A DNA stretch of 53,293 nt from Nephromyces sp. MM_2019 (GCA_015657535.1 JADHZB010001723.1:1-53293); one strand, 5' to 3'. Counted from the first letter of the stretch, positions 34,951 to 48,228 are shown. Translations and numbers: made by a program. Notes: a model not told the origin generated them from the letters alone.

Positions 34951-37900
34951 ATGAAGATAATATATAACCATGCTAAGAGGGGGGGATCGGGAGAAATTTC
35001 TGTTATCCCTGAAGAATCTGACGATTTGTGGAATTTGTACAACCTCATCTCTCCAAATGATTTTCTGAGATCAAAGGCTAGACGGTAAGATTTTGCCTTC
35101 ATTGTATTGAGTCAAATTTTTGGAAAGTGGAAAGATAAGGTTTTTAGACTTACCGATTAAGCTCAATGTATTGAATGCTTAGTAGGTATTAGGGAGAAGT
35201 TTTGGCATCCTTTCGGTGAGCGAATTGCTTGAATACTGGCTGCCTGTGCTACTTTCTTTTATGTTTGCTTGTTCAGCTCGACATACTGAAGGAAGCTTAT
35301 ACCGAGAAGCTTTTTTATCCGCCAAAAGTTTATTAGCCCTGCCTCATCCTATTTAATCATTTTCTAATGTCTTAAAAGACTAGATCTTCTAGCTGCTTTT
35401 CCATCCTCATCTCTATACTTTTTTTGAGATCACTGCTTCATTAATATATGAGAACCAGCCCCTTTTACTAGATTTCAAAAGCCATTAGCTACCGCTCTAT
35501 TTTTATAAGGGGCGTGCTTTTGAACACTGAGATGTGGGGCTGTATGTGTTAGGTGAGTCTTCTTTTAGCGTCATTTTTTGTGTGTTTTACTAGTATTTTT
35601 AACTAGCCAATTTTGAGGTAGTTTAGTCTAAGATCTGCTGTGCGTATATCTAGGTGCATTTCTCCTGGAGGTGACGTTGCTATATATTTCTTGAGCAACA
35701 CACATCTCAAAACCAGTTTAAGCATGCACATCAGCCTTGTGTGTGTTCTACCTTTGATTTTGCAGTTTTCTGCAGCTTTTCGTCTTCTCTGTAGTTTTTA
35801 CTTCCTGCGTTTCTTTAGGAAGATTGTGACGGGAAAGAGCACTGATAGCAAAGCGGATGGTAACTCTGCCATGAAGATCATAATTCTGAGGGTGGAGGCT
35901 CAAGTTAGTGCTTCAATTTTTTTGCATTTTCGTGCCTTATTTGCAATCTGATTGTGTGTGCTCAAGGATTTTATAATCGCAGTGAAGCTTGGAGTTTTTG
36001 TACTGAAATGCAGTACTCTGCTCCATATGTATGCTTTTGAGTGCGTTACGGGCATTCACTGTTTTGGCAGTGAAGCCGTGTTTGCTATTCACTTCTTGAA
36101 AAGAGCAGTAGCAGACACACGCCTCATATACGCATAGCGAGAATGAGGAGCTATTATGGCTCTTCTCATAGTGTTGCTTTTAACTTGTGTGTGTATGTGT
36201 GGTTTTTTTTTTATAAAGCCCTATGTGCATGTGCCTTGAATGGTAGCCCACAGCTTACACGCGCATAACATCAATGAGGTGCTACTATAGCTGTTTTCAG
36301 CTTATTACTTCCCATTTGTGTGTGTATGTGTTTTCTTGATAATGCTCCCTATGCGTATGCCTTGCTGTCTTCAACGTGGTGCTGTGTGCTGCAGAAGATA
36401 GATTACTCGTGCCAAGATGACGAGATTCGCGTATCCGGTGTGGTTGCTGAGGAGAATAGATTCGCCACGGTTGGTCTAATTGTGTGTACATTTTCAACCA
36501 AGTGTGTGGTTGAGATGTATGTGTGTGGGTGTTTGGATGCAAGTGTGTATTTCAACCAAGTGTTTTTTTGAGATGCCTGTGTGTGGGTGTATGCCTGCAA
36601 GTGTGTGCATGTTTCCAGGGCTTTACATGTACCTTCAATGATATCCTCTGGTCTCATATTCAAATCGGCTGGGTGGCGTTTTGAGTTGAATTTTTTTGCC
36701 TTCAAATACCTGTGAAGCGCGCGATTCTTCCATGTTTTATGATGTGTGTTTCTGATATGACTATTTCAGCTTCGCCTTCAAAGCAAGAGTAAGAAGGATG
36801 AAAGGTAGCTTTCATGGCTAGACGAAAAAACCATAGATAATTACTTCTACTGCTTGGTGTACTTTTGCAAGACTATTCCTTTGGCGTGTGTGTGTGTGTG
36901 TGTGTGTGTTATTCTTGATACTTTTTACGCACACAGAGTACTGATCCAAGCGGTTAGTACGATCCGCTTTTTCTTCTGGAAAGATGCCGTGAAGCGATAC
37001 GGAAAAGTGTCTTCTAGCTGTTTTGAATACGAAGCGCTTACACAAGTTGATATCTTTTATTTTTTAAATTGCACACAGAAGGGCTCTCATCACACATTGA
37101 GCATTACTTTAAATATGAAGGTGGATCTTTATAAGGTAAATTTCTCACACTAACTCCCGTCATTAAAGCTGTAAATATAGAGCAATTAGATATTAGTTTT
37201 CTGATAAAATGCATTTTTTGAAAAAACTAGTATCTTTTCCCTTTATTTTACTAGAGTTTTTTGCTGTACGTAGACGAGATTTTGTTCTTTTAATATGGAT
37301 AGCGAAAACTCTTGCTTCTTCTCTTTGGGCTTCAACTTTCTGAATTTTATTTTAAAACTTTCAAGCTGGAATTTTTTGCTTGGATGCATATGCATATACT
37401 TGCTCGTTTTCTCTGTGTCTGTGTGTGATTTTATGCGTTTTCTTGATATTTGTTGAGTAATTTGTTTTGGTTTTGTGTGGTTTTTTTGCTCGAATGAACA
37501 TATATGTAAATCCTTATCGTTTAAGAAATGTTTTGTTTTTTTTGTAAAATGCCCCCTTTTTTGTATACTTTAGCACCTCAGCTGGCTGGGAAGCGGTATC
37601 ACTGCAGGTAAAATATTCTTTTAAGCTTAACTTGTGTGCGTTTTTTCAGCAAAATTGGGACAAGGTGGCTTTTGATTTACTTAAGGCTTCTACTGCCTCT
37701 TCGGCCAACGCTAACTTTGCTGCTGTGGTGAGTTCAGCGTTTAATTGTGGGATAAGTTTGCTGCTACTATGTCTTTGATTCTTCAAATTTTTTGTATCTA
37801 TATCTTCAAAGCACACCCAAATACTAAAGCAAAGTGATGTAGTAGTCATCTTGCGTAAGTTGCTTAGTTATTTTGCACCTTTTATATAAAGGGGTTTACG

Positions 37901-40900
37901 TGATGTTATGAACGAGCTATACTATCTTGCTGTATGAACTAAGCTACGTGTGCCATAATACGATAAACAAAAACACACACTACTAATATATAGGGACCAC
38001 ATATGCACATATGGTAAATCTTAGTGGCATACACCACACACTTATCCGGCCCACACACGTATCAGAAGCTTCTAGAATCATATGCACCACACGCATCTAA
38101 CGCATACACAGTATGTAGATCTAACGCATCAACAGCACTCGCAGCTAACGCACACACACAGCACTCACCTATAACTCGCTCACACTCATGTAAGCCGCAC
38201 AAGCCCTATACAAATCTAATTCACGCACACATCTAGCTCGCATGCCCCCTTTATTTATATAAATTTTCATTTCATCATTCATACACACGCTTTTAGGCCC
38301 TGCTTTTTAAGCGTGCTTAATCTCAGTTTCACCTCCTTTTAAGCGGGAGGTACCACACACACCTCCCCCAAGTGCATAAAAGTATATTTCCTACCAAAAT
38401 CTGAAGATTTACACAACTTCTCTCAATCTGTGAGTAGCTTCTTCATTTGCTTATTCCTTCAAAGAACATCCTTTTTCTGCTATTTTTTTAACAGCTGATA
38501 GAGTTGGGGCGGGCTAATGCCTTTTATGTAACGAGCTCTATGGTAAAGTCTGCATTTAGCTTATCAGAAAACATCCCAAGAAGCCGCAATGCATCAGCTC
38601 AACATCATCAGAAGGTAGGTTTTTTCAATTTCTTCTTCCTCCGAAAGAGATTTTCCTAGTGCGTGCTGAGCTCCGCTGCTGTGTTAGTTTTCACTTTTGG
38701 CGTGTCTCTGTGTGTTTAGGGCACTTTTATCATCAATAGATTTTATTTTTCTACTATTTCGTACCAAAACCCTGCCGTCATCTCAGGCCATTCTTTTTAT
38801 CTAAGCAGTTGCTTGAAATTGAAGGTTTTTCAATGGTTTTTTTTCTTCTTTTGTGATAAAATTCGCCAAAATGCAGTTTTTTGGAAAAATTTGCCAAGAA
38901 GATGCATATTTTGCTGCAAAAGATTTGTAGATTTCTAATTTTTTGGGCGAGTTGCTTCATGGATGTTTTCCCGGGAAATTCTAGAGGTTTTTTGATGGCG
39001 CCTTGCTAGCTTTCTTGACTAAGTGCTTAAACTTTACTACTGCTACCGTGTCTCTGGAAATTTCGTAGAAATCCAGTTTTCTTTACGAAATTTCTAAGCC
39101 CCTCATGTGTCTTATCAGGCTAAGGAGAATTTTTTCTCAAAAGTCTCTGACTTTCTCGTCAGATTCATCGATTTTACGGCCTTGAATTGCATTCTTATTG
39201 CGGGTCCTGGATTTCTCAAGGTATTACAAGTGTGTGTGTGGCACTTCTCGCTTTAGGCGCTTTTCTTATTCTAGGCACGTGCTTTAACGTAGTGGTTGTG
39301 GGAATTGTGTGTTTGGGAGTTTTTATTTATGGGAGTTTTTGTGTGGGATTTAATAAATCTTATGCTGAATTCAATATATGTCCTCATAGATTAGATGCAC
39401 ACACAACTATCTGTTTGTGTATCCATTTTTTGCCTTGCCTGCTTTAAAAAGCTATGTGATGTGCTTTATGCATTTTCCAGCGTGAAGTACCGATATTTTC
39501 AAAGACATGAGCCTACCGGTATTACCATTATAAGTCTTAACACTGCTTTTTTCCTTCTTTTATTAGTTGATACTGTATGCTTCTGCTGTGTTACCCATGG
39601 AGCTTTGTTTTTAAGCTTTGCTGTGCTTTGGTGAAGTTTTTATTTAGAGCTCTTTAAAAGCGAATATCTACAGTTTTGGCTTTTTTTTCTAAAGGAAAAT
39701 GTAGAGCCATCAGATTTTAGCGTTTAGGCATTTACTTGCTTTACTTTCTCAGGATGAGTTTTTTTCTTGGCTATTTCAGGAAGCTGCAAGAGAGTGAGTT
39801 TTTGTCCTGCTTTTCAATGTACGACTCAGTTTTGCTGTGAAATTTTGCCGAACTTTTGGTTTGATGGAATCTTTTTCTTATGGGAAGGAGGATAAGTCTG
39901 ATTTTATGTTTTTTTTTGATGAAATATCTCTAATGTGCATGATCTACTATCCAAGACTTGTTAGATCCCTAAAAAGTAGATTTATATTCCTTTTCCTGAG
40001 ACTGATGTGTGGTCGTGTGTTTTTTTTTCTCTAAAATTTAGGCTTATACGTCGACTTTGCCATAAATTAGGTGCCTGTGTGTGTGAGCATCTGTAGATGA
40101 TGTGTTTGGATGTTTGCGAGCACCCTTGTTGAATGCCTGTGTGTGAGCATCTGTAGATGATGATTTTGTTGGATATCTGCTAGAGCTGCTGTTTAATAAG
40201 GTGAATATATTTACTTGATATTTCCGTGCAGAAATATATCTGCGATTTTGAATAACAGGAGCAAGTTTGTAGTTACCAAATGCTCCAGCGTCTTCAGGTA
40301 ATGTTTTGAAAGCCATAGATTTTGAATGGCACGGTTGAGCGAAGTCTTAACTAAAGGCTACTTAAGTGAAGCTTATCCATATACGTTGCATGCTTGTAAT
40401 CTTCATCCTTGAAGCGAAGTATTAACGTCAAATACGTAGCTTTTCGATGCTTAGGAAGTCTCTGTTTAGAGATGTTATGATTTGCTCATATTGGAGGGTG
40501 AAAAGGAGACATGGCTGTATTTGTGTAGGAGAATAAGCTTAAAATGGACCTTTAATATTAGAAGAAAAAATGCCGAAAAAAAGCGAAAACTGTTTAAGCA
40601 AGAAGAAAGCGTATAAATAACCGAAAGACTAAGGAAAATGAATGGAAAAATAGAAAGCAGAATGCCAGCAGAGTTAGAGCTTCCCGACGGAGATTCATGA
40701 AAAATATAGAAAAAAAAATTCTCAAGCTTATAATATTGTTTGGTATAGGTAGTGCCACACTCCAAGCAAGTTAATAAGCTCTAATTACCGATTTTGTGTG
40801 TATGGAGCTTCTTTATTGTTGGTTCTTCCAGGAAGGATGTTGATACCTTAAAAATCCTAGTTTCTTGTGCAATCCTAGCAAAGCTCAGCAAGAGTAGTTT

Positions 40901-43900
40901 CGATGCTTCATTCAAAGAATCATCTGATCAATTCAAAATTTGATAATATATATAATTTAGGGAGGGTTTTTTCAAAGTGATCCGGGATTATAGAGTCGCC
41001 TGCTCAGCAATTTCTAGGCTATTATTATACGAAAAAAAGGGATCTTTTTGCTAGTTAAAACTCGGATTTTGTATCATTTTAGATATTCTAGGGAATGCTT
41101 TTGTAATGACAAACGAAGAGGATCTTTAATAAAAGAATATAAATTTTTGTATAAATTGCTACTTTTAGAATCGTTTTGCTTCTTGCTTTATCGTGGAATC
41201 TTTTCTTTTTGTGTTATTTTTCTTTATTCATATCGATTAGTTTTTTTTGCTCTTTCAACTTCATTTTTTGGTTATGGCTACGATTCTTTCAACTATATAT
41301 ATTCAGGCACTCTCTTATGGGTTTACTGAAAAGTCAAGCTACAAACAGCCTAATTAGTAAAACCGGCGCGTTAAAACGTGTCAAAGCATTAGAGTCACTC
41401 TACAAAGCAATGAAACAAACACCCGATTACGTTTGCCTTGGAATAAAGCAGGTTTCTCAGCTCGTTTTTGAAGGCCAAATGAGCTTCTTAAAGCTCTACA
41501 ATGTGTCTTGCCACAAGCGATTGTTGATTGGTGGCAATTCTGCCATCTTCTGTATACTTCTCTGCTGTTTGATATAAAATTGAAATCTTTAAGAAATTAA
41601 TGCTGCATTTTCCTCCAAAATGCTCCATCGGCTAGAAGAGGATATTCACTCTTTTGAGTTGCTCAGAATATATCAATTGGCTTCAAAGAATCATTAAAAA
41701 TAGGTTTTGCAAAAACTTTTTTTTTTTTCCAAAAATTGCTTTACTGTTGGTACTTTCGCTCCCTCATAGGAGAGAGAGTATGGTTTCATGCAGGTTACTT
41801 GTGATTAAAATCGCTTCCCTGCTATATACCCGAAAGTACTTTGCAAACAATAGCTTCGATTTGCAATTTTGAATGCAAACTCTGCGGTTTTGGCTACCCT
41901 TTAAGTTAGAAGTAGAGATCCGATGCTTTTTTTGCGTTTATAAAGCGTGTAATATAACCCCAAAAAGATTCATGTGGGTATGAAACACACCACTTCCAAC
42001 ACACACACCACGCTGATCTGCACTGGATAGCATCAATTTCGCAACACGAAGAGGTTTAAGGTTGACATTCCATTCGAATATCCTGCATAGCGATTAGTCA
42101 TTAGTTCATTCGTTCTGTTTAGTATAAACTGCTTCTTTTCCAGAGAGTTTTACCCTCTGGACAAATTTGATGATGTAGTGACTAATACCCTCTTCTTCTA
42201 CTTTTGCTTGTTTACCCCCTTATTAAGTATTGGAAAATTTAGTTCACTAGTGTTGAAGATTCATGTAGTGGATAAGAGTGTAGATGTCTGTTTTTGCTTT
42301 GAAAATAGTAGTTATACCATTGCCTGTGCCTGCTTCTCCCGTACTATATACCTCAGTGTAATCATAATGGTGATAATAGCATGTTTAATCTTTTGGACTA
42401 CCTCTAGTTTCACTGCATTGGAGCTCAATTACCTGCTTGTTATTTGCTTTTGCTTCTCTTGATGCGATTGGATGATGAAACGACGCAACATTGCACTGCA
42501 AGCATTTATTAGCTTTCTCAAAGTCCTTCGTTGAGATTAGAGGAAGCAGTTCAGTGTTTGTGTGTTGGCGCTGACTGGATTGTGCGTACCGTGTTGTGTC
42601 TTGTAGAGATACTAGGCTTTTTTTTGCGTTATTTAGGATGATAATATATGTAGATAAGGGAAGGAAATTTGCCGGCATTTTCTGAGTAATTCTGTATATA
42701 AAAGCTTATGATGCTGACCTTGTTTTTTACCTTCAGGTGCAGGTTGCTTATGAGAATAGCGCTATTGCTACCTTATTGATTACTAGCAAATTTCTCAGGT
42801 TTTCTATTTGCATTCATATACTTCCATGCCTAAGCACCCTTATGAATAAGTGCATAATCGCTCTTGAAAGTTTGGAATGAACTTGTGTATGTCTTCTCGT
42901 GTGTCCAACAAATTATTCCTGCCCTGTTTGTGTGTGTGTATGTACGCGCGCGTAACGGTTATATGCACGCAAGATATGCCTCGTTCTCTTGTGCTAATGA
43001 ACTTATTTTGCCTTTTTTTGGTGCCTCTTTGATGTTTTGATGTATATACAGTTTGTTTAAAACTGGCTTCCACTCCTGCCTTCTTCAAGAAAACTATCGT
43101 TTTTATTTTAGGTGTGAGAATGTGGAAGAACGCAAGCATCTGGTTCGTATGATTGAAGCTATTGAGTCTTCTAAAGGGGAAGTCTTTGTTTTCCCTGAAC
43201 TAGACACTACAGGAGAACGTGAGCGTCTATCCTTCACTTTCACACTTAAGTTGTTCATGCGTATTTTTGCTAAAGCCTTTTTGTTTATATGCATGCCTGC
43301 AGAAGATTTCTTGCTTATTAAACGATTTCACGCACTTCTGTTCCTTTCTTTTCCAGGATTATTCTGTAAAAATACAGTCGCTCCTTTGCATCCTGCTGTG
43401 CGCAACTTTAAAAGCAGTTCTTCTTGTTCTTGACTATTTTCAACGCTACTATTTCTGTTATTCATGCGGCTTTTTTTAGACTGTTTTTGATGCCTTGCAT
43501 ATGGCATTCTTTCGAGGATTTTTCTGCCCCATTTTAACGCGTAAAAATGCAATTTTATTGCTTTTTTTATGGTTTTTTCTACTAATATTAATATGCGTTT
43601 TGATTAACTTAAAATCAGGCAAAAAGGTTGAAATTTGAGTTTTCAAGAAAAGAGTTGTGCGTCGAGTGATTATGTGGCGCTGCACACTCAATTTGAGGAA
43701 TTTTCACTGTATGTACATTATTTTGTGCCTCTGAGCCCCGAAAAGATTCCTCCAATGCTTTGAAATATGTATCGTAGTTCTTCTTTTCTCTACTCAAGTC
43801 TTGTATTTCGTTATGAGCGCTGTTTGTTGCTTATTTGTTGTTTATTTTGCAATTTGAAGATATCTAATTAATGCCTTGTTGTGTGCAAAATCGTGTGTTT

Positions 43901-44065
43901 CTCTTTGGTACTATAGAGCTGGAAAAATTATCCAACATTTCGGCGATACTAAGATTTCCCTTGACATTTTTGGAAGAGAACTCAAAAGTTGAGAACGCTG
44001 AAGCAGAAGAAACTGAAAGCGATAATGAAGCCGAAGAAGCCGCGATTCTGAGCCGATATCTTTGA
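34951..44065 (+). CDS. PELO: Pelota / Dom34 ribosome-rescue factor, 13 exons
   Basis: Exons: 34951-35084, 35819-35903, 36395-36469, 37079-37135, 37650-37727, 38495-38614, 39119-39220, 39753-39793, 40832 to about 40896, 41307-41451, 42737-42798, 43112-43218 and 43917-44065; about 406 residues against about 385 in animals. The start is MKIIYNHAKRGGSGEISVIP, the usual MKI opening. The eRF1-like N-terminal domain ends near ENRFATKGSHHTLSITLNMK; the central domain includes LIELGRANAFYVTSSMVKSA and LNCILIAGPGFLK; the C-terminal domain includes RVKALESLYKAM, SAIATLLITSKF and ISAILRFPLTF, then an acidic tail. There is no GGQ motif, as expected: pelota pairs with the GTPase Hbs1 to split stalled ribosomes in no-go decay but does not hydrolyse peptidyl-tRNA. 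The junction between exons 9 and 10 does not keep phase with any GT donor I can see; all other junctions do. Confidence 0.94.
36478..36620 (+). repeat. TG-rich diverged tandem repeat in pelota intron 3
   Basis: Two units of about 65 bp built from tttcaaccaagtgtg, ttgagatg and tgtgtgtgggtgt start just after the exon 3 donor. A pure TG run follows at 36884-36909 in the same intron. Confidence 0.8.
37985..38240 (+). repeat. CA-rich degenerate repeat in pelota intron 5
   Basis: Many short acacac, ctaacgcaca and cgcatctaacgc phrases. It is intronic, and no TG tract occurs near the 5' end of this intron. Confidence 0.75.
40069..40170 (+). repeat. Short direct repeat in pelota intron 8
   Basis: The phrase gcctgtgtgtgtgagcatctgtagatgatg (about 30 bp) occurs twice about 60 bp apart, the second copy lacking one TG. 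Confidence 0.85.
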
Positions 44066-45960
44066 AGCTGAAAAAAGGGAGCCAAATTTCTAGGCTTCGG
44101 TTTCGAAGATATCCGCCGGGATGCTGAAATATGTCGAGTAGATATTTTTCTAGAAAATATCAACAATTTTATGTTTTTTTTCGACACAGGGAAAAAAAGC
44201 TACAGCTTTCATTGGAATGATTTTTGAGTCGTGATATCTAGGCATAATAGGAAGGAAAATTAGAAAAAAACGAGTAGGTAGTTCAAGGATTTGTTAAGCT
44301 TTTTTGATGAGATGAGAAACAACCGGTATTTTTTTCTGGAGCGGCTGTGCTATCAAAGGAGATTAGGCAGGAATTAGTATTATCATCATAATCATTACCA
44401 TTATTATTCTTATAGTTATAGTTATCATAATCATGTTATTATCATCATTATATGACACTAATCTTTATTTCAGCTTATCTTATTCTCACAGCAATGACAG
44501 AATGGTGGAAGCTTTCCCGGTGTATAATAGCCCGTGTTTATGTATTTTAGCATTTAAGCCCCATTACGGCCTAAATGCTCACTTCATACGCTATTTCTTG
44601 AGCAGAGAATTTCATTTCGTGACTACTTACCCATACACGGGCACTAACTTCGCACGCTGATTTCATACCTGTAATTTTGTTGCAGCATCGTTGGAAAGAT
44701 TTAATTGTAGTGGGCAGCATGCGAATATTTTTCTTGAGATTGGCATATTCATGTTTCCATAAAAAATCTTAATTTTTCCCTTGTTAGTTGCGATTTATTT
44801 TTGCCAAAGAGCACGATTTAATAAGTGTACTATGGCTTGTTAGAGTTTTTTTTCAATCCTTCGTGCAGTGCAAGTTGAAGCTGGATTTTTGTATACGAAT
44901 GATTTTCATGCTAATACAAGACTCTTGTGCTGCATCCTACCGAAAATAGTTTCGGCCTGCAGTTTTTCCCTTGAAAAAGAGCATAAAATTAGGGCATGAA
45001 TACACAAGTGCCGGGGACTGTGCTAATCTGTAGTGCTATCTGAAGCGAGAAGAGGATGGGACTCGTTTTATATAGCCACGAATACTGCCAGCCCTTGCTA
45101 GTGGGGCACGTTCATTGATATTTTTACTCTTTTGTGACATTAATAAATCTTTTTGCAGGATATATGTAGATCTTTGTGAATGATTTCTACACCTGCTAAA
45201 CGTAATATCCACGCTGCTAAAGTTGTCGGCAAAAATTTTTCAAGCGAGAAACTAGGAGCCGTTTCCATTTTGCCTCAGTCACAGCTAGCTGTAAGCTGTA
45301 TTCCACATAGCTTCCGCAAGACAGAAACTATTTTCAAAGCTACGCTGCTCCATCTATAGTTATTTTGCTACTTCTTCATGGTACGAGTTTTTAAATATAG
45401 CCTAAATATACTTTAATAGTGTATGAAACACTCAATTCCCCCGCCTTAACTTTCTTAAAGGAATCCTCCAAATCTTGCTTCGTATTGGTATGTCTTCTTT
45501 TGATGTATTGTCATGGAAGTGTTCGCTATTCATATTTATGGCTTGTACATAACAAATTTCATCAGTATACTCAACTGCGAAACTGCCATTCAGCAAAAGA
45601 AAATTGTTTTACAATATGCGCAGTTGCTCCAATGCTAAGGCACACGGTGAATCGTTGCAAATTAGGTTCAGTCCAAAAATTGTCAATATTAAGAAAGTTT
45701 CCGCAGCAATCAAGTATATATGCATGCAGAATCAAAATTATGACCGTTTAATTTGCAACGTATCCTTACTATTTATAGCATATCTAACAAAATTTTATCA
45801 AAATAATGCGCTTAAAAAAAATTACCTTGATGGCTGGTACAGCCATACTTGGTATTAACGGGCTAAAACCGCGTCATTCTCGAGTCTGACTTGCTGTTTT
45901 ATGTAGGTCTCTCAATTACTAGCGCCACTACATGCTTAGCAACATCTACTACGAGGTCAC
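44066..45960. other. Stretch downstream of pelota with no gene recognised
   Basis: AT-rich pelota 3' flank with a degenerate ATT/ATC trinucleotide tract at 44379-44453. Several ORFs of 70-110 codons occur on the plus strand (for example 45419-45751), but they are rich in Tyr, Ile, Asn and Lys as expected from base composition, and have no splice partners. Confidence 0.45.
44379..44453. repeat. Degenerate ATT/ATC trinucleotide tract
   Basis: Repeated tcattatta, atcatcat and tagttat phrases over about 75 bp, not coding. Confidence 0.8.
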
Positions 45961-46821
45961 CAAGGGTTACGGTGGTTTCTTGCATTGGTACTGAAGCCCC
46001 AATGTAACCAAAAACTGAGCATGCTTAGCAAGAGGTTGCAGAAAAGAAAAATGTCTATGATGTGAAAGCAAGACCATGCGTATGACTGACCTTACCTGTT
46101 GTTATAAACGGAATTCGATGGAGCTAATAGAGGTGGAGCAACGGCGGCAATTGTAGATTCTATTAATCAGCCTATAAAATTTACTACAGCAGGAATCAGG
46201 AGAGACATAAAAAGTAGCTTACCCCAACTTGGGTGATGCCTAGGAGAAAATGTATTTTAGAAGAAGTGAGCTGCGGTCCCACTGCTAAATGAGCCACACA
46301 AGCAGCTAGTTTGCTACATATTTTATTGTCTTTCATTCTGTTTGTAACTTAGGTTCCTAGCAGTGCCACTAGAAATTCTAAAGCAGATGCTGAGAATCGT
46401 TGTATAAATAATTTATAAAAAATAACCTGAAAAATGGCAAAAAATATTCATTTGAAACTAGAGAGTTCGCACGCGCCACTGCAGAAAGATTTAGTACTGT
46501 GCTTTTGCCCTTGTAAAGCTAAAAGGTAAGGATGGTGAATAGTACTGTCTTTTGCGTATCTCTTTAACTTAAAAGCTGTAGACTCCAGATGTGATTAATT
46601 TCGCTAATATCAGGAAGTACTTGGGTTGCCGTTGGAGGTTTCTGAGCGAAAATATCTAAGAAGTAGCACCATAGTTGATTTAGAATAAAAAGAAGAGCGA
46701 GTGCTTCGCGCAAGTTATAAATCAGATCCAAGCAAAGATTGCAAATGATGTTGAGAGTTACTGCGACGTTTAGCACGTGAGTACTAATATCAATTTTCTG
46801 CCTTTCGAATTCTGGCATCAT
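45961..46821 (-). CDS. Unidentified multi-exon minus-strand gene with a 17-nt micro-exon
   Basis: Modelled exons on the minus strand: 46821-46621, 46518-46427, 46239-46223, 46159-46096 and perhaps 45990-45961. All junctions keep phase (0, 2, 1, 2). Exon 1 starts MMPEFERQKIDISTHVLNVA and contains two hydrophobic stretches (ISTHVLNVAVTLNIICNLCL; ALALLFILNQLWCYFLDIF), so a membrane protein is likely. Exon 2 begins LYKGKSTVLNLSAVARANSL after an acceptor ending cttaccttttag. Exon 3 is only 17 nt (HHPSW) between ttttctcctag and GTAAGC. Exon 4 encodes STIAAVAPPLLAPSNSVYNN and ends at GTAAGG. Introns are short (102-187 bp) compared with the other genes here. I do not recognise the family, and the 3' end is not resolved. 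Confidence 0.36.
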
Positions 46822-47438
46822 GAAAGTATTAAAATTAGAAATAAAAAAGTATTACAAAGCATAAATTCATGTAACAGAATAGTAAAGGTGTCCCTCAAGT
46901 ATAACATGTTTACATGACAGTATCAAACTCGAATCCGCCAATCAAATAGCATAAAGGGAAGATTCAAATAAAACTAATGCAGAGCCCCACGTTGCAATCT
47001 AGTTCTACTCCCAGGTTTAAACAAAACTTAAAATCTGTCCAAGTAGTAATGATTCTGGAAAGCTGGTTGCTAATGACTATTTCATTTGGTTCCAATGCTA
47101 CACACCTGTGAGAAATGTGTGTTTTAAGTGATATTGCGATTGATTTCCCATCTAGCGCACAAACGCACACGCAGAATCCCACTTGCTGCACACTTGCGAG
47201 TTGCTTGTTCAATAACGTGTTGCGATTAATTTTCCCTTTAGCACACACGACTCCATACACTCCGTTATTGACTAAAAGTTTTCATTGGAAAAAACGTGTG
47301 TGTGTGCGAACTACCCCAAAGACCTATTGTAGCCGAAAAAAACGGTACACACCCGCCAGCCAGCCGCATGACCAAATAAGGGTACCAGTGTCTCCAAAAA
47401 AAAAAGGGCAAGTAAAAATTCAAAGCCAAGCCCTTCTA

Positions 47439-48030
47439 ATGAGTTTTGATGCTACCGAAATTAGTTTTAATGTAGTTTGTGTGTTTTGTTACATATGTCT
47501 CAATATCTTTCTGCAATTCTTTGTAGTCCTGTTTTGTGTACTTTCGACCGTTTCCAAGATATCATCGAAGTTCAGTGGGAGAAGGCTGTGTCTATGCTGC
47601 GAAGGACCAGCCTAACTACACCGGCTACTACAACGAAAAAGGGGCAAGTCCTGATTTTGGGTTCATCGTTTATCTGTCATTACTGTCACTGATTCCTGTT
47701 TTGTTTTCCTTTCTGCTGATTCCTGTTTGAATTGCCTGCAAAGTGATTTTGTGTTTGCCTCTGCTTGAAACTCGAGAGTCTGGGGTAATCTTTATTGGAT
47801 ACCGATGGCACATAATGAAGATGCACGACAAAAGTAACGTTCCAATGTATCCCTGACCCATTAAAAGTTGCAGGAAGGTTGATACTTTTGCACTGTTAAT
47901 GTTCAGAAATACTTCTTACTATCCTCGGGATATGGAACTTTTTCACAGAGACGACTATATAGCTCCATCTTTCGCTGAAAAGTGGATCTTCGATGAGCTA
48001 CCATCATCATCATTACCAAAAAAGCAATGA
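47439..48030 (+). CDS. Unidentified small gene, about 107 residues, three exons
   Basis: Terminal exon 47874-48030 follows an acceptor (aagttgcag) and ends in TGA. The middle exon 47527-47660 follows ttctttgtag and ends at GTTCAT in phase 2, which fits the next exon. Exon 1 as modelled is 47439-47471 (MSFDATEISFN) but could be longer, since the frame is open back to 47115. The middle exon includes CFVYFRPFPRYHRSS and DQPNYTGYYNEKGASPDFG, and the last exon KVDTFALLMFRNTSYYPRD and FAEKWIFDELP. The protein is rich in aromatic residues and arginine with no membrane segment. This composition recalls small lineage-specific mitochondrial complex subunits, but that is a guess; no family is recognised. 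The first intron would be only 55 nt, which is a weak point. Confidence 0.52.
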
Positions 48031-48228
48031 AGTTCCTAGTGATCACCTATCTGCATCGTTTTACCCTTATATCCAGGTGATTTTCACTATTTTTTTTTAT
48101 GCCTGCTCGTTTCAGTAGTTATTAATGGATGAGAATCTCCATATAGTGTAGTAAGCGATTTGTTTCGGTCACTGCTTATATTTTGGAAAACAAGTCTTTG
48201 GTGGTTAATTCCTGCGACTTTTTGTGTT

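Noticed and set aside
36854..37078. Open frame continuous with pelota exon 4 (VSTIRFFFWKDAVKRYGK)
   Set aside because: Family length between ENRFAT and KGSHHTLS leaves no room for it, and the acceptor at 37078 gives a clean join. It is treated as intron.
40044..40316. Minus-strand 90-codon ORF within pelota intron 8
   Set aside because: It translates a TG repeat (Thr-Asp-Ala-His phrases) and has no other support.
46113..46200. Plus-strand reading EFDGANRGGATAAIVDSINQ resembling an SRP-type GTPase loop
   Set aside because: A stop lies right before it, no other GTPase motif is near, and the minus strand of the same DNA is an exon that fits phase with three others.
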